Source: Thiotrichaceae bacterium (GTDB lineage: Bacteria; Pseudomonadota; Gammaproteobacteria; Eutrophobiales; Eutrophobiaceae). From it: 36,124 nt of DNA. The notes under the pieces are model-generated. The model did no database searches, was not told the origin of the DNA, and saw only the letters and a program-made list of their open reading frames with translations. Made by a program: the position numbers and the translations under genes. The stretch lies in contig DUBV01000020.1 in NCBI GenBank assembly GCA_012960105.1, forward strand, positions 1-36,124, written 5' to 3'. This document shows positions 25,603 through 33,872 of this stretch, piece by piece. Within the stretch, counting starts at the first letter, position 1, and the number at the start of each line of letters is the position of its first letter.

Positions 25603-25863
25603 ATGCATAAGCACATCGAATATATCTTATCTCATGACGGACAAGACTGGTTCATCGAAGGTTTCAATACACGATTTCATGGGGAAAACCTCAAAACAAT
25701 AGAAGACCAAATAAGTACGGCCATTCAATACGACCACGAATTTGATAACGATGCATCTATAGAAGTACAACTCCGTTTTGATATGGACATCATCCCAAGA
25801 TGGTTACATCAATATCAAGCTCATTACTTCAACTACAGTTTTACCGTTGAAAATACAAAGTAG
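25603..25863 (+). CDS. Unrecognised 86-aa protein before YeiH-like transporter
   Basis: I do not recognise this family with certainty. The protein is small and soluble (HKHIEYILSHDGQDWFIEGF, then LKTIEDQISTAIQYDHEFD, then VQLRFDMDIIPRWLHQYQAH), with an alpha/beta pattern and several His, Asp and Trp residues. It starts 13 bases after the 51-aa gene and ends nine bases before the transporter gene, so the three are one unit. A regulatory or cytoplasmic accessory role for the transporter is an inference from position only. Confidence 0.65.
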   Translation: MHKHIEYILSHDGQDWFIEGFNTRFHGENLKTIEDQISTAIQYDHEFDNDASIEVQLRFDMDIIPRWLHQYQAHYFNYSFTVENTK

Positions 25864-25872
25864 GAATGTCTC

Positions 25873-27378
25873 ATGGTAACCGTTAATCGAAAATGGACTG
25901 ATGGCATGTTAAACACTGAAGATTGGTGGGCAGTGTGGCTTGGGTTGATCATGTTCTTTGCCGGATTAATGACGATATGGGGTATTGATCTTGTCGGCTG
26001 GATGACAAAGTTAAAAACCTGGGAATTGAGTCATCTTCTTAACGACTTCTCCTGGTCAATGTTATTAAAGCCAGCGAGTAAGACTTATAGTGATTTTCAC
26101 CCCCTGCTTTCACTGCTTATCACCTATGTTGTCTTCGCGGGATTAACATCGATTGGTGCTTATTTCCAACGGATTGACGTAAAACAATTTCTAAAAGGGT
26201 TTACTCTTTTGTTTTTAATTACCTGGGTATGTTGGATTATTGGACATGAAGCCCATTTCAAGGCGGTCGATGCTGTTGTTAAAGGTAAGAATTATTTTGA
26301 AGTTTATGATTTGTCATGGGGTTTACAACTCGGTGGTGGTTTTTCTTACATGCTTGCATTAGCAGTCGGTTTGTTAATAGGCAATGTCTTTAAAGACTTT
26401 GCATATTTCCTCAAAGAAGCTGCAAAACCAGAGTGGTTTATCAAAACAGCCATTGTCTACCTCGGCATTAAACTGGGATTAATGTCGATGAAGGCAACAG
26501 GGTTTGTATTTGAACTTGCACTTGCTGGCGCTGGCGCGACCTTTGTTGCCTATATGTTGTTCTGGCCAATTATCTATACTCTGGCGAGACGTGTATTCAA
26601 ATTACCAAGAGATGCCTCTGCCGTATTATCTTCCGGCATTTCAGTCTGTGGCGTATCTGCAGCGATTGCGACAGCAGGTGCAATTCGTGCAAAACCGATC
26701 CTTCCAATTGCAGTATCCATGTTAATCGTCATCTTTGCCATGGTTGAATTAGTTGTATTGCCGACTGCTTACACAGCTCTGGCACCTGAACAACCCATTG
26801 TTAATGGTGCTGCAATGGGGATGACAGTAAAAACCGATGGTGCTGATGCCGCAGCGGGAGCAATCCTGGATGAATTAATGGTTTCTAAACACCTGCGTAA
26901 TACGGGTGAGGAATGGGAAGAAGGCTGGATATTAAGTACGGCTATTCTAACCAAGATTTGGATTGATGTTTTTATTGGTGTTTGGGCATTCTTACTTGCA
27001 TTGATTTGGTTATACAAAGTTGAAAACCGTTCCGATAACACAACCGTTAACCTTTCTGAAATCTGGTTCCGATTTCCTAAATTCGTTATAGGTTATTTTA
27101 TTGCCTGGTTTACCTATGTCGCGATTGCACTCTGGTTTCCTGATCAAATTGATGCAGCAAAAGAAGGAGCAGGGGTTATTCAAAGTCCCATGCGAAAGAT
27201 GATGTTCATGCTGACTTTTGTCAGTATCGGCGTGATCACAGACTTTAGTAAATTAAAAGGTATGGGAAAATTGGCGCTGCTCTATGCTATCGCATTATTC
27301 TTAATCATTGCCCCTATCGCCTATATCGTCGCATACCTTTTCCATCGAGGCATGGTCCCGCCACTTGTATCTGGTTAA
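25873..27378 (+). CDS. YeiH-family putative sulfate exporter (PF03601)
   Basis: The 501-aa integral membrane protein has about eleven or twelve hydrophobic segments. The motif DASAVLSSGISVCGVSAAIA (about 251-270) followed by TAGAIRAK is the hallmark of the YeiH/UPF0324 family (Cons_hypoth698), and the end, MMFMLTFVSIGVITDFSKLK, is also typical. Plain YeiH proteins have about 350 residues; this one has about 150 more, mostly an N-terminal extension with extra membrane segments and a longer loop near 300-350. Members near taurine and sulfoacetate genes were proposed to export sulfate; no such genes are here, so the substrate is open. AGGA lies eight bases before the ATG. It closes the 51-aa/86-aa/transporter unit. 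Confidence 0.8.
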   Translation: MVTVNRKWTDGMLNTEDWWAVWLGLIMFFAGLMTIWGIDLVGWMTKLKTWELSHLLNDFSWSMLLKPASKTYSDFHPLLSLLITYVVFAGLTSIGAYFQRIDVKQFLKGFTLLFLITWVCWIIGHEAHFKAVDAVVKGKNYFEVYDLSWGLQLGGGFSYMLALAVGLLIGNVFKDFAYFLKEAAKPEWFIKTAIVYLGIKLGLMSMKATGFVFELALAGAGATFVAYMLFWPIIYTLARRVFKLPRDASAVLSSGISVCGVSAAIATAGAIRAKPILPIAVSMLIVIFAMVELVVLPTAYTALAPEQPIVNGAAMGMTVKTDGADAAAGAILDELMVSKHLRNTGEEWEEGWILSTAILTKIWIDVFIGVWAFLLALIWLYKVENRSDNTTVNLSEIWFRFPKFVIGYFIAWFTYVAIALWFPDQIDAAKEGAGVIQSPMRKMMFMLTFVSIGVITDFSKLKGMGKLALLYAIALFLIIAPIAYIVAYLFHRGMVPPLVSG

Positions 27379-27414
27379 TTTAATATCGTTGTAATATCCG
27401 ATTAGTTCACAAAT

Positions 27415-27609
27415 TTGAGTCGTATAATCGATATGAGTGTATTCGCCGATGAGAAAATAAGCGTTAATACGGCAACCCTTGCTGATGTTGCCATTTACCC
27501 TGAACGGTCTGCAACTGCTATTGTCTGGGGTTTGGCATTCTCGACAGGATTGACTTTGTTTGTAGTTCCAATGCTTTATCGATTATCTATGGGTCGCCAT
27601 ACTACTTAA
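27415..27609 (+). pseudogene. RND efflux transporter remnant, C-terminal end
   Basis: The last part, ATAIVWGLAFSTGLTLFVVP and MLYRLSMG, is the final membrane helix of an RND-type inner-membrane efflux pump, which normally has about 1000 residues. The first 30 residues of the open frame show no clear family match. The fragment has near-identical wording to the one at 27838-28011. It ends tail to tail with the EAL remnant, overlapping by four bases. Confidence 0.75.
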
Positions 27610-27770
27610 ACCTGTTTCCACAACCAATCATCTTCAAGTTTCTCACTCGTTAAAGGTTCACTAAAGTAGTAGCCTTGCAAACAATCACAATTATTTTCAG
27701 TCAAAAAATCGACCTGTTCTTTCGTTTCAACGCCTTCAGCAACAACCTTTATATCCAGATAATGGGAAGG
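27606..27770 (-). pseudogene. EAL-domain (c-di-GMP phosphodiesterase) remnant, C-terminal end
   Basis: The minus strand reads HYLDIKVVAEGVETKEQVDF, then LTENNCDCLQGYYFSEPLTS, EKLEDDWLWKQV, stop. VAEGVET and QGYYFSxPL are the closing motifs of EAL domains. Upstream of about 27770 the similarity stops, so only about 50 of 240 residues remain. No start codon or upstream domain is present. Confidence 0.85.
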
Positions 27771-27837
27771 AAAGGAAATGTGACCTGTTTATTACCTGCT
27801 ACAGATTATGCAGCGAGACAAAGAGTAATACCTAATT

Positions 27838-28011
27838 ATGATTACCTCACTAACAACCATTGCAGATCTTTTTTCTCTGTCATCGGGTTTGTCCGGAATA
27901 TCTTTGATATGGGAACTTGTGGCTACGGCTATTGTTTGGGGACTGGCATTCTCAACAGTATTAACACTATTTGTCGTGCCAATGCTTTATCGAATATTTA
28001 TAGGATCGTAA
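27838..28011 (+). pseudogene. Second RND efflux transporter remnant
   Basis: ATG 27838 opens a 57-codon frame: ITSLTTIADLFSLSSGLSG, then LIWELVATAIVWGLAFSTVL, TLFVVPMLYRIFIGS, stop. This is the last two membrane helices of an RND pump. It repeats the wording of the remnant at 27415-27609 at both protein and DNA level, so two related pumps, or a duplicated end, once lay here with the EAL gene end between them. Confidence 0.78.
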
Positions 28012-28084
28012 AAAAAAGAAAACTAGAAGAAAAAACTTAGTAATAAATTAGGGACAGTCTTAACCTATCCCAAACAAAGATAAA

Positions 28085-28483
28085 CTACTTAGGTTTTACA
28101 TAGAGAACCAAACTATGTTCAACCAGATCAAAATCATGTTCTTCTGCTATGGCTCTTTGTAATCTTTCGATTTCTTCATTTTGAAACTCAATCACTTTTC
28201 CTGTTTGTAAACAAACCATGTGATCATGGTGAACACCGCTATCTAGTTCAAATACAGAATGTCCGGAATCAAAGTTATGACGCATAACCAAGCCTGCAGA
28301 TTCAAATTGTGTTAATACCCGATAAACGGTAGCTAAGCCAACTTCTTCTCCGTGATCCAATAATGTCTTGTATACATCTTCAGCGCTCATATGACGCTCA
28401 CTAGAATCTTCAAGTATCTGTAAAATTCTAATTCTAGGCAGAGTTGCCTTAAGGCCAGCTTTTTTTAAGTCTTGTGCTTCCAA
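28085..28483 (-). CDS. fur: Ferric uptake regulator Fur
   Basis: Iron-responsive repressor. The 132-aa protein has the winged helix (about 10-80) with KATLPRIRILQILED and GLATVYRVLTQFESAGLV, then the metal-binding part HHDHMVCLQTGKVIEF (about 89-104) and HSLVLYVKP. The usual CxxC is reduced to a single Cys (CLQT), as in some other Fur proteins that do not need the structural zinc site. It is divergent from bamE, the common gammaproteobacterial arrangement. A possible promoter on the minus strand is ACGACA, 17 bases, TATACT near 28541-28569. Confidence 0.95.
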   Translation of the reverse strand: MEAQDLKKAGLKATLPRIRILQILEDSSERHMSAEDVYKTLLDHGEEVGLATVYRVLTQFESAGLVMRHNFDSGHSVFELDSGVHHDHMVCLQTGKVIEFQNEEIERLQRAIAEEHDFDLVEHSLVLYVKPK

Positions 28484-28649
28484 GTGATCCTCCTTGCGGT
28501 AAGAGCAAGATTTTTAACACGATGGTCATTTAGATGAGAAAAGTATACTTTAAGTAAGAATAAATGTCGTTGAGGATTTCCACTGCAACGGTTATCCTGC
28601 CCTCTTAAACACCTAATAATTAATTGCTCTTAAATACCGCATTGTGACC

Positions 28650-29111
28650 ATGAAAAATATATTCCTAATCTGTATCTCCCTGATTTTACTAGCTGCATGC
28701 TCTCGTAGCTTTGACGGCGGTTACAACTTGCCATTACTTTATAAAATCGATGTTCAACAGGGAAATGTGATTACTCAGGATATGCTAAATAAGCTAAGAC
28801 CTGGCATGAACCCGAATCAGGTGAAATTTATCATGGGTACTCCCGTTATCGTTGATCCTTTTCATAATGAGCGTTGGGAATATATCTACAGCTTTCAAGA
28901 AGGTGGCGGCGTAAGAGAACAGCGCCATGTCACCATACATTTCGAAGATGAAAAATTAACGCATGTTTCCGGTGATATCAAAGTGTCTCACTTACCTAGA
29001 GTTGAGAATGCTATTGTGACTGAAGAAGAAGCTATCATTGTACCGCCGTCAGAAGAAGAAAAAGGCTTTTTTGGTCGTTTACTGGATTCAGTAACTCCGG
29101 GTGACGATTAA
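28650..29111 (+). CDS. bamE: Outer membrane assembly lipoprotein BamE (SmpA/OmlA)
   Basis: Part of the BAM complex that inserts beta-barrel proteins in the outer membrane. The protein (153 aa from this start) has a lipoprotein signal with lipobox LLAACS (Cys about 18), then the family core NLPLLYKIDVQQGNVITQDM, LRPGMNPNQVKFIMGTP and ERWEYIYSFQEGG. I chose ATG 28650 because the signal peptide then begins MKN; a GTG six bases earlier is also open. A C-terminal acidic tail is less conserved. It is divergent from fur and has an intrinsic terminator at its end. Confidence 0.94.
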   Translation: MKNIFLICISLILLAACSRSFDGGYNLPLLYKIDVQQGNVITQDMLNKLRPGMNPNQVKFIMGTPVIVDPFHNERWEYIYSFQEGGGVREQRHVTIHFEDEKLTHVSGDIKVSHLPRVENAIVTEEEAIIVPPSEEEKGFFGRLLDSVTPGDD

Positions 29112-29130
29112 CCGCAAAATCGTCTTTTTT
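29103..29130 (+). terminator. Intrinsic terminator of bamE
   Basis: GACGATT (29103-29109) pairs with AATCGTC (29118-29124) over an eight-base loop and is followed by six T's. The 5' arm overlaps the last codons and stop of bamE, and the T-run reaches the end of the convergent rnfH. Confidence 0.75.
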
Positions 29131-29446
29131 ATTTCTTGTTTGCACGCCGACGCCGGGCTTCTTTCGGGTCAACTTGTAGAGGCCGATAAATTTCTATCCG
29201 ATCTCCAGATTGCAGGACAGTGTCCAAACTCTGGATCTTACTAAAGATACCGACTTTATAGGTTTGCAAATCAATTTCGGGAAATCGTTCTAGTAAGCCT
29301 GAACGGCGTATGACCTGATGAATATCACTACCTTTAGTCACATCAAGCTTTAAACAGTTTTGACTGCTCGGTTCTATATAGATGAGTTCAATGCTAATAG
29401 AATCATTGCTCGTAGTCTCGTTGCTTATGCTCTCATTCTGTAGCAT
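29129..29446 (-). CDS. rnfH: RnfH-family ubiquitin-like protein
   Basis: A small beta-grasp protein (105 aa) of unknown exact role, paired with ratA in most gammaproteobacteria. Visible family parts are ISIELIYIEPSSQNCLKLDV, IHQVIRRSGLLERFPEIDL, and KVGIFSKIQSLDTVLQSGDR followed by IEIYRPLQVDPKEARRRRA. The start overlaps the end of ratA by 14 bases, which indicates translational coupling. The N-terminal dozen residues (Ser/Asn-rich) are probably a less conserved tail. Confidence 0.93.
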   Translation of the reverse strand: MLQNESISNETTSNDSISIELIYIEPSSQNCLKLDVTKGSDIHQVIRRSGLLERFPEIDLQTYKVGIFSKIQSLDTVLQSGDRIEIYRPLQVDPKEARRRRANKK

Positions 29447-29870
29447 AAACAGCCTGTGCCCTTTCTACAAAAGCTTCGACCATAGAATCGGTAATTTTTT
29501 TAAAAGCTGCTCCAAAAGCATGTTTCATAAATTTATTTTTAAACTCAAACTGCATTTCTAATGACACTGAACTACCAGAGTTACCATCGTCATGAAATTG
29601 CCAATAACCATTCAATTTCTTAAAAGGCCCTTTCACCAATTTCATACGAATGGAAGTATCTACTTGCATGGTATTTTCAGTGGTAAAACTTTGTTTTATT
29701 TTTCCTAAGGAAACAGAAACCGACACGATCATAGAATCTCTTTTTTCTTCCAACAGATTTGTTTCCGTACACCAGGGAAGAAACTCAGGATAGGATTTGA
29801 CGTCGTTAACTAGCGCAAACATTTGTTTGGCACTGTAAGCAACATTAGCTTGCTTGTTTATTTTTGTCAC
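29433..29870 (-). CDS. ratA: RatA, START-like domain protein
   Basis: The 145-aa protein is a polyketide cyclase/START-like fold: YSAKQMFALVNDVKSYPEFL followed by PWC (about 11-33), GPFKKLNGYWQFHD, and a long C-terminal helix with FGAAFKKITDSMVEAFVERA. Homologues include yeast Coq10 (ubiquinone binding) and E. coli RatA, reported to interfere with ribosome subunit joining. It is co-transcribed with rnfH. In related genomes it sits divergent from smpB; here a 5-kb insert (NSS transporter, kinase, HDOD gene) separates them. Confidence 0.94.
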   Translation of the reverse strand: MTKINKQANVAYSAKQMFALVNDVKSYPEFLPWCTETNLLEEKRDSMIVSVSVSLGKIKQSFTTENTMQVDTSIRMKLVKGPFKKLNGYWQFHDDGNSGSSVSLEMQFEFKNKFMKHAFGAAFKKITDSMVEAFVERAQAVYATE

Positions 29871-29910
29871 ATCAATAATATTTAATTTAATTTGTTATAA
29901 CTCTCAAGCC

Positions 29911-31317
29911 TCAGCTTGAAAACACATTTAACAGTCCGGTCGCATTTAGAAATATTATCAACACACCAGCAGGTGCTATATAGCGAACAGCAAAACGCCA
30001 TGCTTGGTATGCTCGGCCTTCACCAAGTCCTAATTCTTCGACTGTTGACGATTCCGACATTTGCCATGCAGCAAAGATAGCAACCAATAAGCCTCCCAAT
30101 GGCAACATAATATTTGAAGTCAGAATATCAAAAATATCAAACAAACCATTCTCTTTAATGCTACCTGCAAAGCTAAAGGAAAATGCCCAATCATTAAAAG
30201 ACAATACCGTGACTATTCCCAGCAACCAGGTAATGACACCGGCTAACGCCGCTGCTTTTACTCGGCTCATGTTCTTGTTTTCAACTAACCAGGTCACTGC
30301 TGGTTCAAGTAAGGAGATACCAGAGGTCCAGGCTGCAAATAATAATAAGATAAAAAACAGGCTTCCAAAAAAAGTACCGAATGGCATTTGTCCAAAAGCA
30401 ATCGGCAAGGTTATAAAAATCAAACCCGGACCACCTGCCGGTTCAAGACCATAAGAAAACACAATTGGGAAAATCGCGATGCCTGCCAATAGAGCCACTG
30501 AGGTATCTGCAATAGCAATGGTAAAACAACTAAATGTAATCGAGGATTCCTTAGGCAAATAGGAACCGTAAATCATAATGGCGCCCATACCAATACTCAA
30601 ACTAAAAAATGCCTGGCCCAATGCGGGTAAAAATATATCTGAGAAAAGATTCTTATCCGCTAATGCATCAAAATCAGGAATAAATAAATAACTGATTCCT
30701 TCTAAAAATTTCTCCGTACTCATAGCGTAACCAACCATGATTAGCAGCAATATAAACAGCGCCGGCATTAAAATTTTGACTGCTTGCTCTAGCCCATTTT
30801 TTACGCCTCTGGCAACAATAACGACTGACATTAATATAAAAATCGAATGCCAAAGCAATAATTTTTTCGGATCAGAGATTAAATCAGTAAATATCCCTTG
30901 TGTTAATGCCGCATCGGCATCAATAAATGCACCTGAACCTGTTTTCAAGATATAGGATAACGTCCACCCGGCAATCACACTGTAATACGACAGAATAATA
31001 AACCCTGCAATTACTCCCATCCAACCGAGCAAATGCCAATGTCGACTCAAGCCTTCTTCTTCGGCCAACGTTTCCATTGTATTAATCGGACTCTGACGAC
31101 CACGTCGACCTAATAAAATTTCCGCCATCATGATGGGTATCCCCACTAAGAGTACGCAAGCTAAATAGACCAGGACAAAGGCGCCGCCGCCATTTTCACC
31201 GGTTAAATAAGGAAATCGCCAGATATTGCCGAGACCAACTGCAGAGCCAGTGGCAGCAAGAATGAAGGCCCAGCGGGAGGACCACTGACCATGGATGGAG
31301 GTTCGATTTACAGACAT
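29911..31317 (-). CDS. Sodium-dependent NSS-family transporter
   Basis: Sodium-coupled uptake of an amino acid or similar solute. The 468-aa protein has about eleven or twelve membrane helices. The N-terminal signature AATGSAVGLGNIWRFPYLTG (about 21-40), then ENGGGAFVLVYL, forms the Na and substrate site of LeuT-fold NSS carriers; GQAFFSLSIGMGAIMIYGSY and LFAAWTSGISLLEPAVTWL are further conserved parts. The 11-helix bacterial length suggests a MhsT- or TyrT-like member, but the substrate cannot be read from sequence. It is divergent from the kinase gene, and its start lies 135 bases from the kinase start I chose. Confidence 0.92.
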   Translation of the reverse strand: MSVNRTSIHGQWSSRWAFILAATGSAVGLGNIWRFPYLTGENGGGAFVLVYLACVLLVGIPIMMAEILLGRRGRQSPINTMETLAEEEGLSRHWHLLGWMGVIAGFIILSYYSVIAGWTLSYILKTGSGAFIDADAALTQGIFTDLISDPKKLLLWHSIFILMSVVIVARGVKNGLEQAVKILMPALFILLLIMVGYAMSTEKFLEGISYLFIPDFDALADKNLFSDIFLPALGQAFFSLSIGMGAIMIYGSYLPKESSITFSCFTIAIADTSVALLAGIAIFPIVFSYGLEPAGGPGLIFITLPIAFGQMPFGTFFGSLFFILLLFAAWTSGISLLEPAVTWLVENKNMSRVKAAALAGVITWLLGIVTVLSFNDWAFSFSFAGSIKENGLFDIFDILTSNIMLPLGGLLVAIFAAWQMSESSTVEELGLGEGRAYQAWRFAVRYIAPAGVLIIFLNATGLLNVFSS

Positions 31318-31452
31318 ACGTTATTTGTATCGTTTTTTGTCATATTTTCCGCGAATTTAATGCTTCCTACAAGCTTACAAGGAATTATTAACTTGTCTCA
31401 AGATTTAGACAAATTCGCCGATAGTTTTAAATTGAGGATATTGGGAATACAC

Positions 31453-33864
31453 ATGGGCCTAGCCACACAAAAAAATATAAAAGATTCAGTTCTTCCGCCG
31501 CAAATTGGGCGATTCAAACCTATCGACATTCTGGGTAAAGGAGCTCAAGGTGTTGTTTATCTTGCAGAAGACACGCAACTAGGCCGTAAAGTCGCGATTA
31601 AAACACTCGATAGGCATCGTCAGGATGCCGAGCAATTAAATCAGGAAGCGAAAAATGTCAGCCAATTAAGCCACCCACATATTATTCCACTCTATGAAAT
31701 TGGCTCCCATGCAGAAACTCCTTTTCTTGTTTATCAGTTCTGTGAGGGTGAACAACTTAAATTACGCATGCAACGCGATGGTAAATTAAAACAATACGAT
31801 GCCGTGAAAATAACCAGCCAGATATTGGATGGTGTTGGCTACGCACATACTAATAAAATTATTCATCGCGATCTAAATCCATCTAACCTATTAATTGATA
31901 ATAAGGGTGATATTAAAATTATGGATTTTGGTATTTCTGTTATCGCCGGAACGATGACAGCAAGCACCGAAGTCAGCGGAACCGTTAATTATCTTGCTCC
32001 AGAACAATTAAGCAATAGTGAATTCGGTCCCTCAGTCGATATTTTTGCATGCGGTTTAATCCTTTATGAGATGCTAACCGGACATCAAGTTTATTCAGCA
32101 AATAATTCCATGGCGGTCATGTATAAGATCACCAATGAAACCGTAGCGCCACCATCAAAACGCAATTCAGAAGTCGATAAAGATCTTGATGCGATTGTCA
32201 TGAAAGCATTAGAAAAAGATCCTGCTAATCGCTATAGCAATAGTCTGGAAATGCAAACAGCTCTGAAAAAATATTTGAATATCGATGATGAAAATCAAGA
32301 TGCCAGCGAAAATAATAATGCCGCTGGCACAGTAGAATTTTTATTGAGCAGGATGAAACGCAAACAAGACTTCCCTGCCATATCAACTCATATTACCGAC
32401 ATTAATCAGAAAACATCTGGTTCTACAAAGAGTTCAGCAAATGAGCTTGCGAATGTCATTTTAAAAGATTTTGCGTTAACAACAAAACTGGTGCGTCTGG
32501 TAAATTCCTGTTTCTATGGACAGTTCGGCGGAGAGATTACTACTGTCTCCAGAGCCGTTGTTATTCTTGGTTATGAACAAGTTCGTGCCGCGGTTTTAAG
32601 TATTATTTTGTTTGAACATCTACAAAACAAGTCACAAGCGTATGAACTAAAAAATACCGCTTACACAGCATTAATGAGTGGCATCATCGCTCGCGAAAAA
32701 GCCAAGAAAATGAAAAACATTAGTGATGAAGATATTGAGACAGCATTTGTCACCTCCATGTTTCATTTGCTTGGTAGATTATTATCGATTTATTATTTTC
32801 CGGAGGAGTTTGAAGCCATGAAAACACTGGTTGCAAATAAAGGTATCGATGAAGATCAAGCAATCCGTTCCTTACTTGGTGCAAGTTATGAAGAGCTTGG
32901 CCGAGGTATAGCTAACGAATGGAAGCTGCCTGACATCATCGGCGATAGTATGAGAAAGTTACCGGAAGGTGTTGTTCCTGTAGCTAAGACGACAGATGAT
33001 TCTATAAGACAACTAGCATGTTTCTCCAATGAACTTTGCGCTATTACTAGCGGCACGGGAGATACAAATCAGGCTTATGAAGAACTGGCAGCGCGATATA
33101 ACGACTCCCTCGGCATTACTAAAGAAAGTATTACTGCACTTCTGGATTCTTCTATCAAAGAAGCAGAAGAATTTACGAGTATATTAGGTATAGATACCAG
33201 CAAGGTTACTGTTTTTAATAACCTCCGGAAAAAGGTTGAAGAAAAAGAAGAAGCTGAACAATCGTCAATCGAAGTTAATAATAATTCACCAATTCAAGAT
33301 GCTGTGTCTATTGAAACGACCAAGGTAGAACCGAAAACACAAGAGCAAAACCAACACGATATATTAGTCAATGGTATAGCAGAAATAACAGATTCACTTT
33401 TAGGTGAAACCAATCTCAATGACATATTGACCATGGTTCTGGAAACGATTTATCGAGGCATGGGTTTCAATCGAGTTCTATTCGCTATATACAGCCCCAA
33501 AAATAAACAAGTGCTGGCACGTTTTGGTTTTGGAAAAGAAATTGATGGGTTCATACCTAATTTTCGTTACAACATAGATGACTCAGATGACATCTTTGTA
33601 TCTACAGTTAAAAAGGGCAAAGAGTTTATCGTATTGGATGTCAATTCAGATGAGTATAAAAATAAAATTCCTGCATGGCTAAGAAAGTTAGCTATGCCAA
33701 CAACCGTTGTCCTTTACCCAATTATTGTAACCAAACGCTGCCTCAGTTTAATCTATGCAGATAACGACAATACTAACACTAAAATTTCGATGGAAGCTCT
33801 TGGCTTTTTTAAATCGCTTCGCAATCAGGCTGCATTAGCAATACAACAAAAAAGAAATAGCTAA
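31453..33864 (+). CDS. Ser/Thr protein kinase with HDOD and GAF domains
   Basis: The 803-aa protein has three parts. A Hanks-type kinase domain (about 18-275) shows GKGAQGVVYLA, ATP-site Lys50 in VAIKTL, HRDLNPSN (138-145, with Asn where HRDLK has Lys), DFG at 158-160 and APE at 182-184. An HDOD domain follows (about 303-500, with GQFGGEITTVSRAVVILGYE). A GAF domain closes it (about 640-800, with FNRVLFAIYSPKNKQVLARF). No membrane segment remains with the start at ATG 31453, which has GAGG and GGGA upstream; the frame is open to 31291, but that would overlap the divergent transporter gene. It likely senses a small ligand by GAF and phosphorylates a partner. The next gene is a paralogue of its HDOD part. 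Confidence 0.9.
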   Translation: MGLATQKNIKDSVLPPQIGRFKPIDILGKGAQGVVYLAEDTQLGRKVAIKTLDRHRQDAEQLNQEAKNVSQLSHPHIIPLYEIGSHAETPFLVYQFCEGEQLKLRMQRDGKLKQYDAVKITSQILDGVGYAHTNKIIHRDLNPSNLLIDNKGDIKIMDFGISVIAGTMTASTEVSGTVNYLAPEQLSNSEFGPSVDIFACGLILYEMLTGHQVYSANNSMAVMYKITNETVAPPSKRNSEVDKDLDAIVMKALEKDPANRYSNSLEMQTALKKYLNIDDENQDASENNNAAGTVEFLLSRMKRKQDFPAISTHITDINQKTSGSTKSSANELANVILKDFALTTKLVRLVNSCFYGQFGGEITTVSRAVVILGYEQVRAAVLSIILFEHLQNKSQAYELKNTAYTALMSGIIAREKAKKMKNISDEDIETAFVTSMFHLLGRLLSIYYFPEEFEAMKTLVANKGIDEDQAIRSLLGASYEELGRGIANEWKLPDIIGDSMRKLPEGVVPVAKTTDDSIRQLACFSNELCAITSGTGDTNQAYEELAARYNDSLGITKESITALLDSSIKEAEEFTSILGIDTSKVTVFNNLRKKVEEKEEAEQSSIEVNNNSPIQDAVSIETTKVEPKTQEQNQHDILVNGIAEITDSLLGETNLNDILTMVLETIYRGMGFNRVLFAIYSPKNKQVLARFGFGKEIDGFIPNFRYNIDDSDDIFVSTVKKGKEFIVLDVNSDEYKNKIPAWLRKLAMPTTVVLYPIIVTKRCLSLIYADNDNTNTKISMEALGFFKSLRNQAALAIQQKRNS

Positions 33865-33872
33865 CAAAGACT

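Noticed and set aside
27675-28040. Open frame of 121 codons on the plus strand
   Set aside because: It is antisense to the EAL remnant and in the wrong frame over the second RND remnant; its own product has no family character.
31291-31452. Longer N-terminus for the kinase protein with a membrane-like segment
   Set aside because: It would overlap the divergent transporter gene by 27 bases and lacks a ribosome binding site, while ATG 31453 has one.
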